From Flavobacterium sp. 90 (lineage in GTDB: Bacteria > Bacteroidota > Bacteroidia > Flavobacteriales > Flavobacteriaceae): a stretch of DNA of 64,000 nt. The notes below the pieces were generated by a model. The model was given only the letters and a program-made list of their open reading frames with translations, was not told the origin of the DNA and searched no databases. A program made the position numbers and the translations under genes. Below, in pieces: positions 1-9,090 of the stretch. The stretch lies in assembly GCF_004339525.1 (NCBI RefSeq), contig NZ_SMGE01000001.1, forward strand, positions 930,001 to 994,000, written 5' to 3'. How positions within the stretch are numbered: position 1 is the stretch's first letter; each line of letters opens with the position of its first letter.

Positions 1-1475
1 GCGATTTCCGCTGGTGATGAATCATCTTTGAAATACAAATGATCATTTAAAACAGAATATTCAACTTCAGCATTTAACCACGGTGTAAAAACATTTGCAC
101 TAAGCGTATTGATTTTTTCGTTTTTAAAGCTATTCGACCAATTGTACTTTACGTAACTACTTTGATATAAATTGTAATTGTTGTTTGGTAATTTATTGAC
201 GTTTCTATATCTAAAATCAAATTGTATTTTTTCATTTAAATTGTACCTCAACTTAGCATCTAAATCAGAAAGTGATACATTTGTGATTGATCTTGAATAT
301 AAAAAGCGACCATTCCATTTGTTTTTCTGATATTCATACTGTCCTCCAAAATTATTAATCTGCTGAAACAAATTATCAGGAATAGTTCTTCCATCAGTAA
401 AAACTATTATTCTGTCATACTTATAATTTGATCTGTAATCGTCTATAAAAAAATTGAATTTCCCTAATAGAGAATTTTCATAAGTAGCTCCCACTTTATT
501 ATACAGCTTCTCAAAACGAGTCTGATCGTTAATATTACTAGTTGTATAAGACTCTCCAAAACGCTCAACCGGTGCATTATCTACCGTAGAAATTACTGTT
601 GGCTGATTGTATTCGAAGAATTTATATTCGTAATTAAATTGATGTGTTATATATAAATTATTGCTTCCGTCTTTTGGATTTATTCTAAAAGCATGATCAA
701 AAAACAAGCGTCTTCCTTTTAAAAATGACTTCGCATCTGTTAGGTAAACTTGTAAACGCTGGCGGTTTTTATAATCTTTATTATCACTTTCAAAATCTGT
801 TGGTGTTGTTATTCCGCCATTTTCTTCATTAGAAATATCCTGTGAAGTAAAGTGAGCGTTCAAAGCATATCTTCTATCTGTTGTTGCATAACTCGTTGTA
901 AACCTAAAGTTTCCGGCACTTACCAATTGGTTTATATAATCTCCCTCTGAACGTAAACCTCTGTAAGCAATAGAAAAGTTAAGATTTTTGGATGTATTTA
1001 ATGTAATAAAAGAGTCAACGTTTTGCCCTTTATTTATTGTTGTATTAAAAAATAATTCAGTTAACGGAGTTGCAGCTGAGTAATATTTAATATCACTCAC
1101 TTCCATATAATTAAAATGTTTGCCTTTAAAACCAATTTCAGGATATGGAGAAAAACTAGTTAAATTATATTGTAATGTATTATAAGTTTGTCCAATATTT
1201 GAAAAAGGCAATAATCCAAAATTATCTTTTCGAAGATAATTTTGTCTATAGGCACTTTTTAATGTTAATGATGTGTCTACGTAAGTCGTATCATGTTCCA
1301 GTGTGATAATTTTGTATTGATCAATAGTTGCAACTAATGATTTTTTCTTCTTTACAGTATCTGTTATACTTGAATATTTTGTGTTCATGTCTAAACCATT
1401 TTTAGGAACGGTTTTTTCTTGAGAAAACAATAATGTTGGTACAACTAATAGATATAGAAAAATGAATATTCTCAT
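1..1475 (-). CDS. Putative outer-membrane porin (Porin_10-like), 3' end outside window
   Basis: The frame is open from an ATG at 1475 to the window edge, 491 codons, so the C-terminus is missing. It begins with a signal peptide (MRIFIFLYLLVVPTLLFSQ). After it come a short Lys/Thr-rich stretch and long alternating aromatic/polar segments (for example YRQNYLRKDNFGLLPF and FNYMEVSDIKYYSAATPL) typical of beta-barrel strands. The pattern matches the family annotated as putative porin in Flavobacteriia. It should sit in the outer membrane; the substrate cannot be read from sequence. It lies downstream of the SusC/SusD pair but behind a terminator, with its own TAnnTTTG box. Family assignment is by pattern, not by a database search. 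Confidence 0.72.
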   Translation of the reverse strand, partial: MRIFIFLYLLVVPTLLFSQEKTVPKNGLDMNTKYSSITDTVKKKKSLVATIDQYKIITLEHDTTYVDTSLTLKSAYRQNYLRKDNFGLLPFSNIGQTYNTLQYNLTSFSPYPEIGFKGKHFNYMEVSDIKYYSAATPLTELFFNTTINKGQNVDSFITLNTSKNLNFSIAYRGLRSEGDYINQLVSAGNFRFTTSYATTDRRYALNAHFTSQDISNEENGGITTPTDFESDNKDYKNRQRLQVYLTDAKSFLKGRRLFFDHAFRINPKDGSNNLYITHQFNYEYKFFEYNQPTVISTVDNAPVERFGESYTTSNINDQTRFEKLYNKVGATYENSLLGKFNFFIDDYRSNYKYDRIIVFTDGRTIPDNLFQQINNFGGQYEYQKNKWNGRFLYSRSITNVSLSDLDAKLRYNLNEKIQFDFRYRNVNKLPNNNYNLYQSSYVKYNWSNSFKNEKINTLSANVFTPWLNAEVEYSVLNDHLYFKDDSSPAEI

Positions 1476-1517
1476 TTGATGGCTTTATATGTAATTATTT
1501 CGACAAAATTTATCAAG

Positions 1518-1525
1518 CAAAGGTA
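1518..1525 (-). promoter_or_regulatory. Candidate -7 box (TACCTTTG) for the porin gene
   Basis: On the minus strand this reads TACCTTTG, an exact match to the Bacteroidota TAnnTTTG element, 43 bases before the ATG at 1475. No convincing -33 TTG was seen. Confidence 0.42.
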
Positions 1526-1582
1526 AAAGATAAAAACGTATAAAAAAATACTTTTAGTATTGTGAAAATTTCAAATTAGAAT

Positions 1583-1614
1583 ATAAAAAAACTGCCCAAT
1601 ATTTTGGGCAGTTT
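1583..1614 (-). terminator. Rho-independent terminator after the SusC/SusD pair
   Basis: ACTGCCC (1591-1597) pairs with GGGCAGT (1606-1612) and A-T pairs extend the stem. Read on the minus strand the hairpin is followed by a run of six U. It lies 18 bases past the SusD stop codon and separates that operon from the porin gene. Confidence 0.8.
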
Positions 1615-1631
1615 ATAACATAAATGAAAAA

Positions 1632-3104
1632 TTATAGTTCGTTTTGTTTCACTAGCGGATTTGCATCGATTTCTACTTTAGGAATCAACCATTGCCATCT
1701 TTTATCTCCCGAGGGAACAATCATAACTCCATTAGTAATTCCTGAATCATGATTTGCACCTGTTCTGTCTAAAGCAGAATTTGTTCTTTTTAAGTCAAAA
1801 AATCTAAATCCTTCTCCCCATAATTCTATCCTTCTTTGCAATAAAATTTCATCAACTAAAGCTTGTCCTGTGTTAGTAGATAAAACATATTCCGGATTTC
1901 TTGCTTTCTCAAAATCATAAAGAATTGTTGCAGCATCAGCTTGTCCTAATCTTGCCTTTGCTTCGGCTTCTATCAAATACATTTCGGCTGCACGCATATA
2001 AGGCACATCACATCTACTGTCTCCAGTACCAATCGCAAGAAATTTTTGACTTGTATACGGAAATTTAACGAAAACACTCGTAAGCTCAAGATTTGGATGA
2101 CTTCCATCTTTACTAAAAATAGTAGAGCGTACATCTGTGGGCGGAATCAAATTATACAATTTACTGTTAATTGCTTTAGGACAAGAACGTATTACAGTTG
2201 AGCTAAAGTTTCTGGACATATAAGCTCCAAAATTCCCAAAATATTGCGTTTGCACTTCGTTAATATGACTTCCCCACATCCATTCTTTATTATTATAATT
2301 ATTAAATCCGGCTCCGTAATCTGCAACAGACATTAAGCTCATTCCTGATCTTGCTTTATTCGCATAATCAGCCGCAATAGCCCAATTTCCCTGAGTTAAA
2401 GCTACACGTCCTTTTAATCCTTGCGCTACTTTTAGATTTAAATGAGAATTATTTGGTTTTGAATATCCTGCTAGCAAAATATTAGCTTCGTCTAAATCTT
2501 TATTAATCTGAGCATATACTTCTTCAACGGTGGAACGTGGAAAATTACCGTTTCCAACTGTTAAAATAATCGGAATCCCTAATTGAGAATTAGCTTCTCC
2601 ATTAACGTATCTTTTACCATACAATTGCACTAATTGAAAATGACAAAACGCACGGTACAATAATGCTTGCCCTTTTACAATATTTTTATCCTTCACAGAT
2701 CCAATAGCAGTATCTGTTGCATTAATAATAGTATTGGCATTTCTTATTATTCTATAATATGTTCTATACGGAAAACGAATATCTGCCGAATTTTCATTAC
2801 TTAATGCACTCCAATTATACACCTGTAAAAACCACCCATTTGTAATTGGAAAAACCACATCATCACCAGCAATATCTGTTTGCTGCATTAAACCTCCAAG
2901 ACCAGCCTGACTTTGATCTTCATAAGTAATGTATAGAGATCTGTGAATACCGTTTAAGGTAATCATAAGATTTTCAGTCGTTTTAGTTGCTCCATCGTAA
3001 TCTACAAACTCAGTAGGTTTTTTTTCTGAAAAATCCTCTGAACAAGCTCCCAGAACTACAATTGTAACTATAAGCAAAACTTGTTTTATATAATTTGATT
3101 TCAT
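1632..3104 (-). CDS. SusD/RagB-family nutrient-binding outer-membrane lipoprotein
   Basis: 490 residues. The N-terminus is a lipoprotein signal peptide with lipobox VLGAC (Cys about residue 21), so the mature protein is lipid-anchored at the outer membrane. The remainder shows SusD hallmarks: an N-terminal TPR-like region with RAFCHFQLVQLYG near residue 150, GIPIIL after it, and the C-terminal signature AEMYLIEAEAKARLGQ followed by ELWGEGFRFFDLKR. SusD proteins cap the SusC barrel and hold the ligand. The gene starts 4 bases after the SusC stop, so the two are co-transcribed. No glycosidase, protease or anti-sigma gene is adjacent, so the ligand remains unknown. Confidence 0.93.
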   Translation of the reverse strand: MKSNYIKQVLLIVTIVVLGACSEDFSEKKPTEFVDYDGATKTTENLMITLNGIHRSLYITYEDQSQAGLGGLMQQTDIAGDDVVFPITNGWFLQVYNWSALSNENSADIRFPYRTYYRIIRNANTIINATDTAIGSVKDKNIVKGQALLYRAFCHFQLVQLYGKRYVNGEANSQLGIPIILTVGNGNFPRSTVEEVYAQINKDLDEANILLAGYSKPNNSHLNLKVAQGLKGRVALTQGNWAIAADYANKARSGMSLMSVADYGAGFNNYNNKEWMWGSHINEVQTQYFGNFGAYMSRNFSSTVIRSCPKAINSKLYNLIPPTDVRSTIFSKDGSHPNLELTSVFVKFPYTSQKFLAIGTGDSRCDVPYMRAAEMYLIEAEAKARLGQADAATILYDFEKARNPEYVLSTNTGQALVDEILLQRRIELWGEGFRFFDLKRTNSALDRTGANHDSGITNGVMIVPSGDKRWQWLIPKVEIDANPLVKQNEL

Positions 3105-3108
3105 ATTG

Positions 3109-6100
3109 TTAAAAATTTAAATTAAAACCTAACGTAATTACTCTGGATGGAATATATCTGTTTTGAGTCGTTCCGTTAAAAGTTTGAGTTGGATCCATTC
3201 CCTGACGCTTAGTGAACAGCAATAAATTTTCGCCATTCATATATAGCGTTGCATTATCAATTGCTAATTTGGAAATTAAATCGGAAGGCAATTTATAAGA
3301 CAGGTTAATTTGTCTGAGTGATAAATAATCTGATTTCATTAACCATCTGTCTGAGGCAGAAGAAGACTGAGTATTTCTAGTCACATCTAAACGAGGAACA
3401 TCTGTTATATCTCCAGGTTTTTGCCATCTGTCAAGAATGTCTGTACTTAAAGCAGATCCATAATTATTACCTGTATGCATTAAAGAAGCATAATTTGAGT
3501 CATATGTTTTACCACCTATCTGGTAAGAGAACATAACATCTAACTGAAGCCCTTTGTATTTAAATGTAGTGCCAAAAGTTCCAAATAAATCTGGTATTGC
3601 AGAGCCAGCATAATGATATAATGCTTTATTTTGATCTGTTGTCACATTCACACCATTTACAACCCTTTGCGTAATATCACCAGCAACAATTAAATTTGGA
3701 TCGGAGACATAAAGTGCATATCCATCTCTGGAATCTACACCATACCAATCTCTTAACCAATATTCATAAATGGAATGACCTACTGTTAATTTTTTAGTGC
3801 CATCTATAATTTCTTTCTGTGGCAACTTGGTAATTTTGTTGTCGATTGTTGATGTATTCACATTTAAACTCCATGAAAAATCATTGGTTTTAAGAATTAC
3901 ACCGTCCAATGAAATCTCAAAACCTTTATTTACCATCGATCCAATATTTTCAACTCTGTAATCTAAACCCGAGGATAACGAATTGGGAACATCAAAAATA
4001 AGCCCATCAGTATTTCTATTATAATATTCAATACTTCCCTTAAGCCTGTTCTTAAACAAACCAAACTCTACCGCAATATCCTTTTGAGTATTGACCTCCC
4101 ATTTCAAATCGGGTGCTGCTGCCCCATATATAATCACTCCACCTTCACTGGCGTTATCATAACCTAATTTATAAGTAGATTGACCTATATAATAATTTAA
4201 ACCATTCGTTATCGTACCATCCTCGTCTCTATCTGAAGCTATATGCGAATCATTACCAACTTGCCCCATTGATGCTCTAAGTTTCAAATCATTTACCCAT
4301 GAAACATCACTAAGAAAGTTTTCTTTAGAAACGACCCAAGCCCCACTAAAAGACCAAAAATTACCCCACTGGTTATCTTTCGCAAATTTTGAAGACGAAT
4401 CTCTGCGTAACGATGCCGAAAAAATATATTTATCCATATAATCATATCCAACTCTTGAGAAATAAGACTCAGTTGAATAATTTCTAGTAATAGATTCTAA
4501 AGTAGTAACTGTAGCGTAATTGATGAATTCTATATTATCCGGCGCAACCTGACCAGTCTTTACGCCTGTAGTCCAATTTCTTTCGTAATCAAAACTTTCA
4601 TGACCTAACAATGCAGTAACAGAATGATTTCCTATTTTTTTCAAATAATTCAATAATTGATTATAAGTGACGCCTGTAAAAATCCTATCCTCTTTAGCCA
4701 TCAATCCCGTAGGAGATCCATCACCAATAAGAGTATTGTATGAATAAGTTCTGTTAGAATAAGTTTTATCAATAGAAGCATTAGTTGTGAATTTGAAATC
4801 TTTTAGAAAACTAATTTCAAAAAAAGTTCTTCCCGAAAGCGCTAATCCCTTTTTAACATCTGTATTATTTAATGTTTCATATACTATATTACGACCACTA
4901 GACGCTCCTGAACCTCGGAGAGTTGAATAAACTTTTTCGCCATTATCATCAAGTACATAATCACCGTTTTCTGTATGATCAAAAACAGGATAAATTGGCC
5001 CCATATATCTTGTTGTTCTAAACGGATTGTTGAAAGAATTTGTGTTAGCAACTCCATCAGTGCCTAATTTAGAATTTGTTAAAGTCCCAGACATGTTTAT
5101 TCCGGTTCTAAACCAGTTGTTTAAACTCGTATTTAAATTCAAGCGACCAGTTGTTCTTTCGAAACCAGTATTTCGTATATATCCCTCTTCATTAAGATGC
5201 CCTAAAGAGGCAAAATAATTTGATTTCTCTGATTTACCCTGATAGGAGAAATCAACATTTTGACGAACACCTGCTTGCTCTAATTGCTTTTCCCAATCTA
5301 AATCGTCAGGATATAACAATTGTGCATTTGGATTTAATTTCCCATCAGTTCCAACAATACTATTATTTGGAACATTAAACGGATTCGTCACTAATACTAC
5401 TGGAACTCTAGTTGATGCATATGCATTTGCTGCGTCAATTTGAGTCTGATTGGCTATAGGTCGGCTATTTCTTATAGCTTCCCATTCTAAAGGATAGTAT
5501 TGATATGCATCGACTCTTTTATAATCCTTTATTGACCTTGAAGTCATTCCCGTGCTTACATTCAATGAAAATTTATCTTTATTAGATTTTCCTGCTTTTG
5601 TCGTGATAATAATTACTCCATTTGCAGCTTTTGAACCATAAAGTGATGTTGAAGAAGCGTCTTTTAAAACCGTCAAACTCTCAATATCATTTGAATTTAT
5701 ATTGCTAATATCTCCGGCAAACGGAACTCCATCCACAACATATAATGGCGTGTTTGAACCATTAACTGAGCTAAATCCACGTATTCTTATTTCTGGTGCT
5801 GATCCTGGCTGACCAGCAGAACTTTGAACTTGAACTCCTGAAGTACTTCCTTCTAAAACAGAAAGAGCATTTGTTAAAGGTCTGTTTTCAAGTTGCTCAG
5901 ATTTAATTTGAGTAGCAGAACCTGTGTATGAAGATTTTTTAGCTTTACCATAAGCCACTACAACAACTTCATCCAATTCCTTTCCATCCTCTTTCAACTT
6001 AGCATTAATGCTTGATGAACTACCAACTGTAGCTAAAGCATTCTGCATTCCCATATAAGAGAATACTAAGACATCCCCCGTTTTTGCCTTCACAACATAT

Positions 6101-6276
6101 TTACCATCGAAATCTGTTTGGGTACTATTTTTTGTGCCTTTTACAGTTACGTTCGCACCTGGAATTGGTCCACTATTATCTGAAACAACTCCAGAAATCA
6201 TTCTTTCCTGTGCAAAAGAAAATTGCATCATAATCAAGGCTAAGAATGTTAAAAAACATGTAGATTTCAATCTCAT
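3109..6276 (-). CDS. SusC/RagA-family TonB-linked outer-membrane transporter
   Basis: 1055 residues, a usual SusC length. Order of parts: signal peptide ending at FSFAQ (about residue 22); carboxypeptidase D regulatory-like domain (ISGVVSDNSGPIPGANVTVKG, about 27-95); a TonB-box-like DEVVVVAYG near 102-110; plug domain with SAGQPGSAPEIRIRGFSSVN, PLYVVDGVPF and LKDASSTSLYGSKAANGVIIITT; then a 22-strand type barrel ending in the terminal beta strand RVITLGFNLNF. It imports a ligand handed over by the SusD partner, powered by TonB-ExbBD. It is the first gene of a two-gene operon. Substrate cannot be inferred because no hydrolase or dedicated regulator neighbours it. Confidence 0.95.
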   Translation of the reverse strand: MRLKSTCFLTFLALIMMQFSFAQERMISGVVSDNSGPIPGANVTVKGTKNSTQTDFDGKYVVKAKTGDVLVFSYMGMQNALATVGSSSSINAKLKEDGKELDEVVVVAYGKAKKSSYTGSATQIKSEQLENRPLTNALSVLEGSTSGVQVQSSAGQPGSAPEIRIRGFSSVNGSNTPLYVVDGVPFAGDISNINSNDIESLTVLKDASSTSLYGSKAANGVIIITTKAGKSNKDKFSLNVSTGMTSRSIKDYKRVDAYQYYPLEWEAIRNSRPIANQTQIDAANAYASTRVPVVLVTNPFNVPNNSIVGTDGKLNPNAQLLYPDDLDWEKQLEQAGVRQNVDFSYQGKSEKSNYFASLGHLNEEGYIRNTGFERTTGRLNLNTSLNNWFRTGINMSGTLTNSKLGTDGVANTNSFNNPFRTTRYMGPIYPVFDHTENGDYVLDDNGEKVYSTLRGSGASSGRNIVYETLNNTDVKKGLALSGRTFFEISFLKDFKFTTNASIDKTYSNRTYSYNTLIGDGSPTGLMAKEDRIFTGVTYNQLLNYLKKIGNHSVTALLGHESFDYERNWTTGVKTGQVAPDNIEFINYATVTTLESITRNYSTESYFSRVGYDYMDKYIFSASLRRDSSSKFAKDNQWGNFWSFSGAWVVSKENFLSDVSWVNDLKLRASMGQVGNDSHIASDRDEDGTITNGLNYYIGQSTYKLGYDNASEGGVIIYGAAAPDLKWEVNTQKDIAVEFGLFKNRLKGSIEYYNRNTDGLIFDVPNSLSSGLDYRVENIGSMVNKGFEISLDGVILKTNDFSWSLNVNTSTIDNKITKLPQKEIIDGTKKLTVGHSIYEYWLRDWYGVDSRDGYALYVSDPNLIVAGDITQRVVNGVNVTTDQNKALYHYAGSAIPDLFGTFGTTFKYKGLQLDVMFSYQIGGKTYDSNYASLMHTGNNYGSALSTDILDRWQKPGDITDVPRLDVTRNTQSSSASDRWLMKSDYLSLRQINLSYKLPSDLISKLAIDNATLYMNGENLLLFTKRQGMDPTQTFNGTTQNRYIPSRVITLGFNLNF

Positions 6277-6576
6277 CTTAAGTTATTTTTTGGTTAATTA
6301 GTTAACAAAAATGAAATTATTTTCTTACAATTACAACTATACACGTGTTAAATATTATAATTTTTCTTACTTTTTAAATAAAAAATAGACAGAAGTCTAC
6401 AAAAACAAATCATAAAACGCAGTAAATCCGTTATTTAAAGAATTCACTTACATTTTAAAAAAAAGTGCTGTTTATTCTAAAAAGAGCAGAAATGCATCCA
6501 ATTATTATTATTTGATTGGCTTCTATTTCTATTTTTTAGAAAAAAAATCTAATATTTGCTTTTTAAAATTTGAAAA
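6277..6576. other. Divergent intergenic region between susC-like gene and rnhB
   Basis: 300 very AT-rich bases holding the promoters of both divergent genes. I found no exact TAnnTTTG match in the susC direction. In the rnhB direction TAATATTTG at 6550-6558, 19 bases before the ATG, resembles the -7 element with one extra base. No ORF, RNA gene or hairpin of note was seen. Confidence 0.4.
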
Positions 6577-7236
6577 ATGCTTGCAAAAAATTTCTCTGGA
6601 TTTGTTTTCGAAAGTGGAACTGATGAAGCTGGTCGTGGCTGTTTGGCTGGACCGGTAACTGCCGCCGCAATAATTCTACCCGCAGATTTTGAGCATGAAA
6701 TTTTAAATGACAGTAAACAATTGTCTGAGAAGACAAGAGCTTCTTTAAAACCAATCCTTGAAGAGCAGGCGGTTTGCTTTGCTGTAACACATTTATTTCC
6801 TGCCGAAATTGACGAAATAAACATTCTAAATGCTTCGATGAAAGGAATGCAGGAATGCATTTTAAAATTAAATCAAGTTCCTGAGTATATTATTGTGGAC
6901 GGAAATCGTTCTCTGAATGCTAAATTGGGTTTAAAGAATACAACTGGTAAACAATTTACTAAAGCCGAAATAGAACTGCTAAAATCCATTCCTAACCAAA
7001 GCATCATAAAAGGTGATGCCAAATTTTTAAGTATTGCTGCTGCGTCTGTCCTTGCAAAAACATATCGGGACGAATATATGGATCAAATCCACGAAGAATT
7101 CCCAATGTACAACTGGAAAAAAAACAAAGGTTATCCCACTAAAGAACATCGTGAGGCGATTAAAAAATATGGCCCTACAAAATACCATCGAATGAGTTTC
7201 AGGCTTTTGCCAGATCAATTAGAGTTTGAGTTTTAA
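6577..7236 (+). CDS. rnhB: Ribonuclease HII
   Basis: 219 residues, normal for RNase HII. It cuts the RNA strand of RNA/DNA hybrids and starts removal of misincorporated ribonucleotides. Visible motifs: [14 protein letters not shown] (residues 14-27, with the catalytic Asp16-Glu17 pair), [11 protein letters not shown] (44-54), YIIVDGNR near 105-112 with a third acidic residue, and [21 protein letters not shown] containing the last catalytic Asp region. Cytoplasmic. The ATG at 6577 is the first in frame and leaves the family N-terminus complete. It is a single-gene unit, ended by the long hairpin at 7239-7280. Confidence 0.96.
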   Translation: MLAKNFSGFVFESGTDEAGRGCLAGPVTAAAIILPADFEHEILNDSKQLSEKTRASLKPILEEQAVCFAVTHLFPAEIDEINILNASMKGMQECILKLNQVPEYIIVDGNRSLNAKLGLKNTTGKQFTKAEIELLKSIPNQSIIKGDAKFLSIAAASVLAKTYRDEYMDQIHEEFPMYNWKKNKGYPTKEHREAIKKYGPTKYHRMSFRLLPDQLEFEF

Positions 7237-7238
7237 AC

Positions 7239-7280
7239 AAAAGAGAAAGGCTTATCAAATCTGATAAGCCTTTCTCTTTT
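7239..7280. terminator. Strong bidirectional terminator between rnhB and a convergent gene
   Basis: A perfect 19 bp inverted repeat: 7239-7257 pairs with 7262-7280 around a 4-base loop (AATC). The stem begins with AAAAGAG and ends with CTCTTTT, giving U-tracts in both directions, as suits convergent genes. Confidence 0.88.
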
Positions 7281-7329
7281 TAATGTTTTCTCTAATATTC
7301 GATTACTTAAAATCGTTTTAAATACAATA

Positions 7330-8181
7330 CTATTTTTTACTTTTTAAGAATTCAGCAAATTGCTTTGTATCAAAATAAAACGGTCTGATTGCCGTGATTT
7401 TTCCGTTTTTTAAATCGAAATGCTCCGAAATTGGCATTGAAAGGAATTTACCGGATTTCTTTGCTTTGCATTTTATGGTGAAATAAATAATTACTTCATT
7501 TTTAGTCGCATTGCTAAAATAGACTGGTTCTTTTTCTATTTCTAAATCAAAAAATTCACTTGATTTTGCATACATTTTAGTCCATTCATTAAAACCTTTA
7601 TAAGTTCCGCCATAAGGCAATCCTTCAGCTTGACTGTAAACTGCGCCTTCTTCTACTAAAGCCGAAATTGCTGTTAAGTTTCTGGTTTTAAAAAGTCCTT
7701 CAAAATATTGTGCGACAACTTTAAAATTATCAGTTTCCAGATTTTTCAAAATTTCCTCGTCTGACAATGTAACTTCTGAATCCCAAAAACCTATAATTTT
7801 ACTTACCTGACCTTTCCCGTTTAATCTGGCAAAATCACGGCCTCCCATTACAAGTTTTCCTTTTGAGTCTAAAATCTTCCAGTCCCAACTTACATAATTG
7901 TCTTTTACAACTTTTTTACCTGAAGTTAATCCTGCATCCGGATATTTTTTATAAAACTCATTTATAACGTTATTTAGCGCAACCGCACCTTTGATAGATG
8001 CCGACGGATCTTCGAAAGTACTGTCGTCTAACCAAATCGTTTTTATCAATTTTAGTCGTGTATCGCTATTATGTTCTTGCCATACTTTTTCGTAAACTGC
8101 AATTGGATTTAATTTATCTTTCTTTTGAGCAAAAAGACCATTAAGCATAAAAAGAAAGCACACAAAGTAGATTTTTCTCAT
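7330..8181 (-). CDS. Secreted protein with two SnoaL/NTF2-like domains
   Basis: 283 residues. Signal peptide MRKIYFVCFLFMLNGLFAQ places it in the periplasm or outside. Two halves each look like the SnoaL/NTF2-like cone fold: residues about 25-140 (IWLDDSTFEDPSASIKG, then VSWDWKILDSKGKLVMGGRD and KIIGFWD) and about 150-280 (VVAQYFEGLFKTRNLTAISA, YGGTYKGFNEWTKMYA, then SEHFDLKNGKITAIRPFYFD). Such domains occur in small enzymes and ligand-binding proteins, so no reaction can be named. It stands alone and converges on rnhB. A TAAATTTG box lies upstream. Confidence 0.65.
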   Translation of the reverse strand: MRKIYFVCFLFMLNGLFAQKKDKLNPIAVYEKVWQEHNSDTRLKLIKTIWLDDSTFEDPSASIKGAVALNNVINEFYKKYPDAGLTSGKKVVKDNYVSWDWKILDSKGKLVMGGRDFARLNGKGQVSKIIGFWDSEVTLSDEEILKNLETDNFKVVAQYFEGLFKTRNLTAISALVEEGAVYSQAEGLPYGGTYKGFNEWTKMYAKSSEFFDLEIEKEPVYFSNATKNEVIIYFTIKCKAKKSGKFLSMPISEHFDLKNGKITAIRPFYFDTKQFAEFLKSKK

Positions 8182-8222
8182 AAGTTTTTAAATTTAGTTA
8201 AAGCTTTTTAGATGTACAAAAC

Positions 8223-8230
8223 CAAATTTA
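8223..8230 (-). promoter_or_regulatory. Candidate -7 box (TAAATTTG) for the SnoaL-like gene
   Basis: An exact TAnnTTTG match on the minus strand, 42 bases before the ATG at 8181. The -33 element is not evident. Confidence 0.38.
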
Positions 8231-8345
8231 CCATAAAAACCGCAAAGAATCACAACTCTCGCATAATTTAGCATCAATTCAAAATCAGGATTCCGAACCC
8301 AGCATTTTTACATTTTTTGCAACATTTTTATTCAAAAATAAATTT

Positions 8346-8945
8346 CTATCCTAAAACAGAAACTTCATCCGTATTTTTGAAAGTTGCTTTAATCTCATTT
8401 TCCCACTCAAAAATACTTTCAGCAGAAGCCCTATCTGCTTTATCAAAGTAAAAATGCTTTTGAATTTCCAATCCACAATAAGAAAAGATTCCAATATCAG
8501 ATGTTAATGCAAGTGCTTTATCCATTCCCATTGCTTCGTATTCTGCATTCGATTTTCCATGCGAATTGATTATTATTGTTTTCTTTCCTGTTAACAATCC
8601 TTTTTGAACGCCCTGATCGTATCGATAAGCAAATCCGTAACTAAAAACACGATCAATAAAACCTTTCATAATCGCCGGCATTCCCGTCCACCAAATCGGA
8701 TAAATAAAAATAAGCTGATCTGCCCAAGTTATAAAATCCTGTTCTGTTTTTACATCGTCTGCGACTTTGCCAATTCTTTGGCCGTGCATATCTTCCAGAG
8801 ATAAAACCGGATTAAAATTAATTTCATTCAAATCCCGAACGATAACTTCTTCTCCTTTTTTTTCTAAACTTTCTACAACAGTTTGTTTGAAGAAATGGTT
8901 TAAACTTGCTGAATTTGGATGCGCATAAATAATTAAATTTTTCAT
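8346..8945 (-). CDS. NAD(P)H dehydrogenase (quinone) family flavoprotein
   Basis: 199 residues with a flavodoxin-like fold. MKNLIIYAHPNSASLNHFFKQ is the FMN/FAD-binding first strand and loop of the MdaB/KefF/NQO type. LIFIYPIWWTGMPAIMKGFIDRVFSYGFAYRY is the flavin-binding and dimer region that is near-diagnostic for this family, followed by GLLTGKKTIIINSHG. It should reduce quinones or other electrophiles by two electrons in the cytoplasm. A TACATTTG box lies 28 bases upstream. Together with the SDR and AraC genes upstream it gives this stretch a redox/detoxification flavour, though the SDR terminator at 9036 suggests separate transcription. Confidence 0.85.
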   Translation of the reverse strand: MKNLIIYAHPNSASLNHFFKQTVVESLEKKGEEVIVRDLNEINFNPVLSLEDMHGQRIGKVADDVKTEQDFITWADQLIFIYPIWWTGMPAIMKGFIDRVFSYGFAYRYDQGVQKGLLTGKKTIIINSHGKSNAEYEAMGMDKALALTSDIGIFSYCGLEIQKHFYFDKADRASAESIFEWENEIKATFKNTDEVSVLG

Positions 8946-8973
8946 GTTTTCTATTTTTAAAGATTGAACATGA

Positions 8974-8981
8974 CAAATGTA
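8974..8981 (-). promoter_or_regulatory. Candidate -7 box (TACATTTG) for the quinone reductase gene
   Basis: An exact TAnnTTTG match on the minus strand 28 bases before the ATG at 8945. Confidence 0.45.
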
Positions 8982-9030
8982 GAATGCAAGTTTCGAGAAG
9001 AATTGTAAGAAAACGAAATCCGTTCTTTCA

Positions 9031-9061
9031 AAAAAAATCCCGTTATTAGTATAACGGGATT
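9031..9061 (-). terminator. Rho-independent terminator after the SDR gene
   Basis: AATCCCGTTAT (9036-9046) pairs perfectly with ATAACGGGATT (9051-9061) around TAGT. On the minus strand the stem is followed by a U-run. It lies 30 bases past the SDR stop. Confidence 0.85.
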
Positions 9062-9090
9062 CCTTTTAAAAATTAATTTATTTTCTGCGA

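Noticed and set aside
6549..6860. 103-codon frame antisense to rnhB
   Set aside because: It overlaps the clear RNase HII gene on the other strand and shows no recognisable protein pattern.
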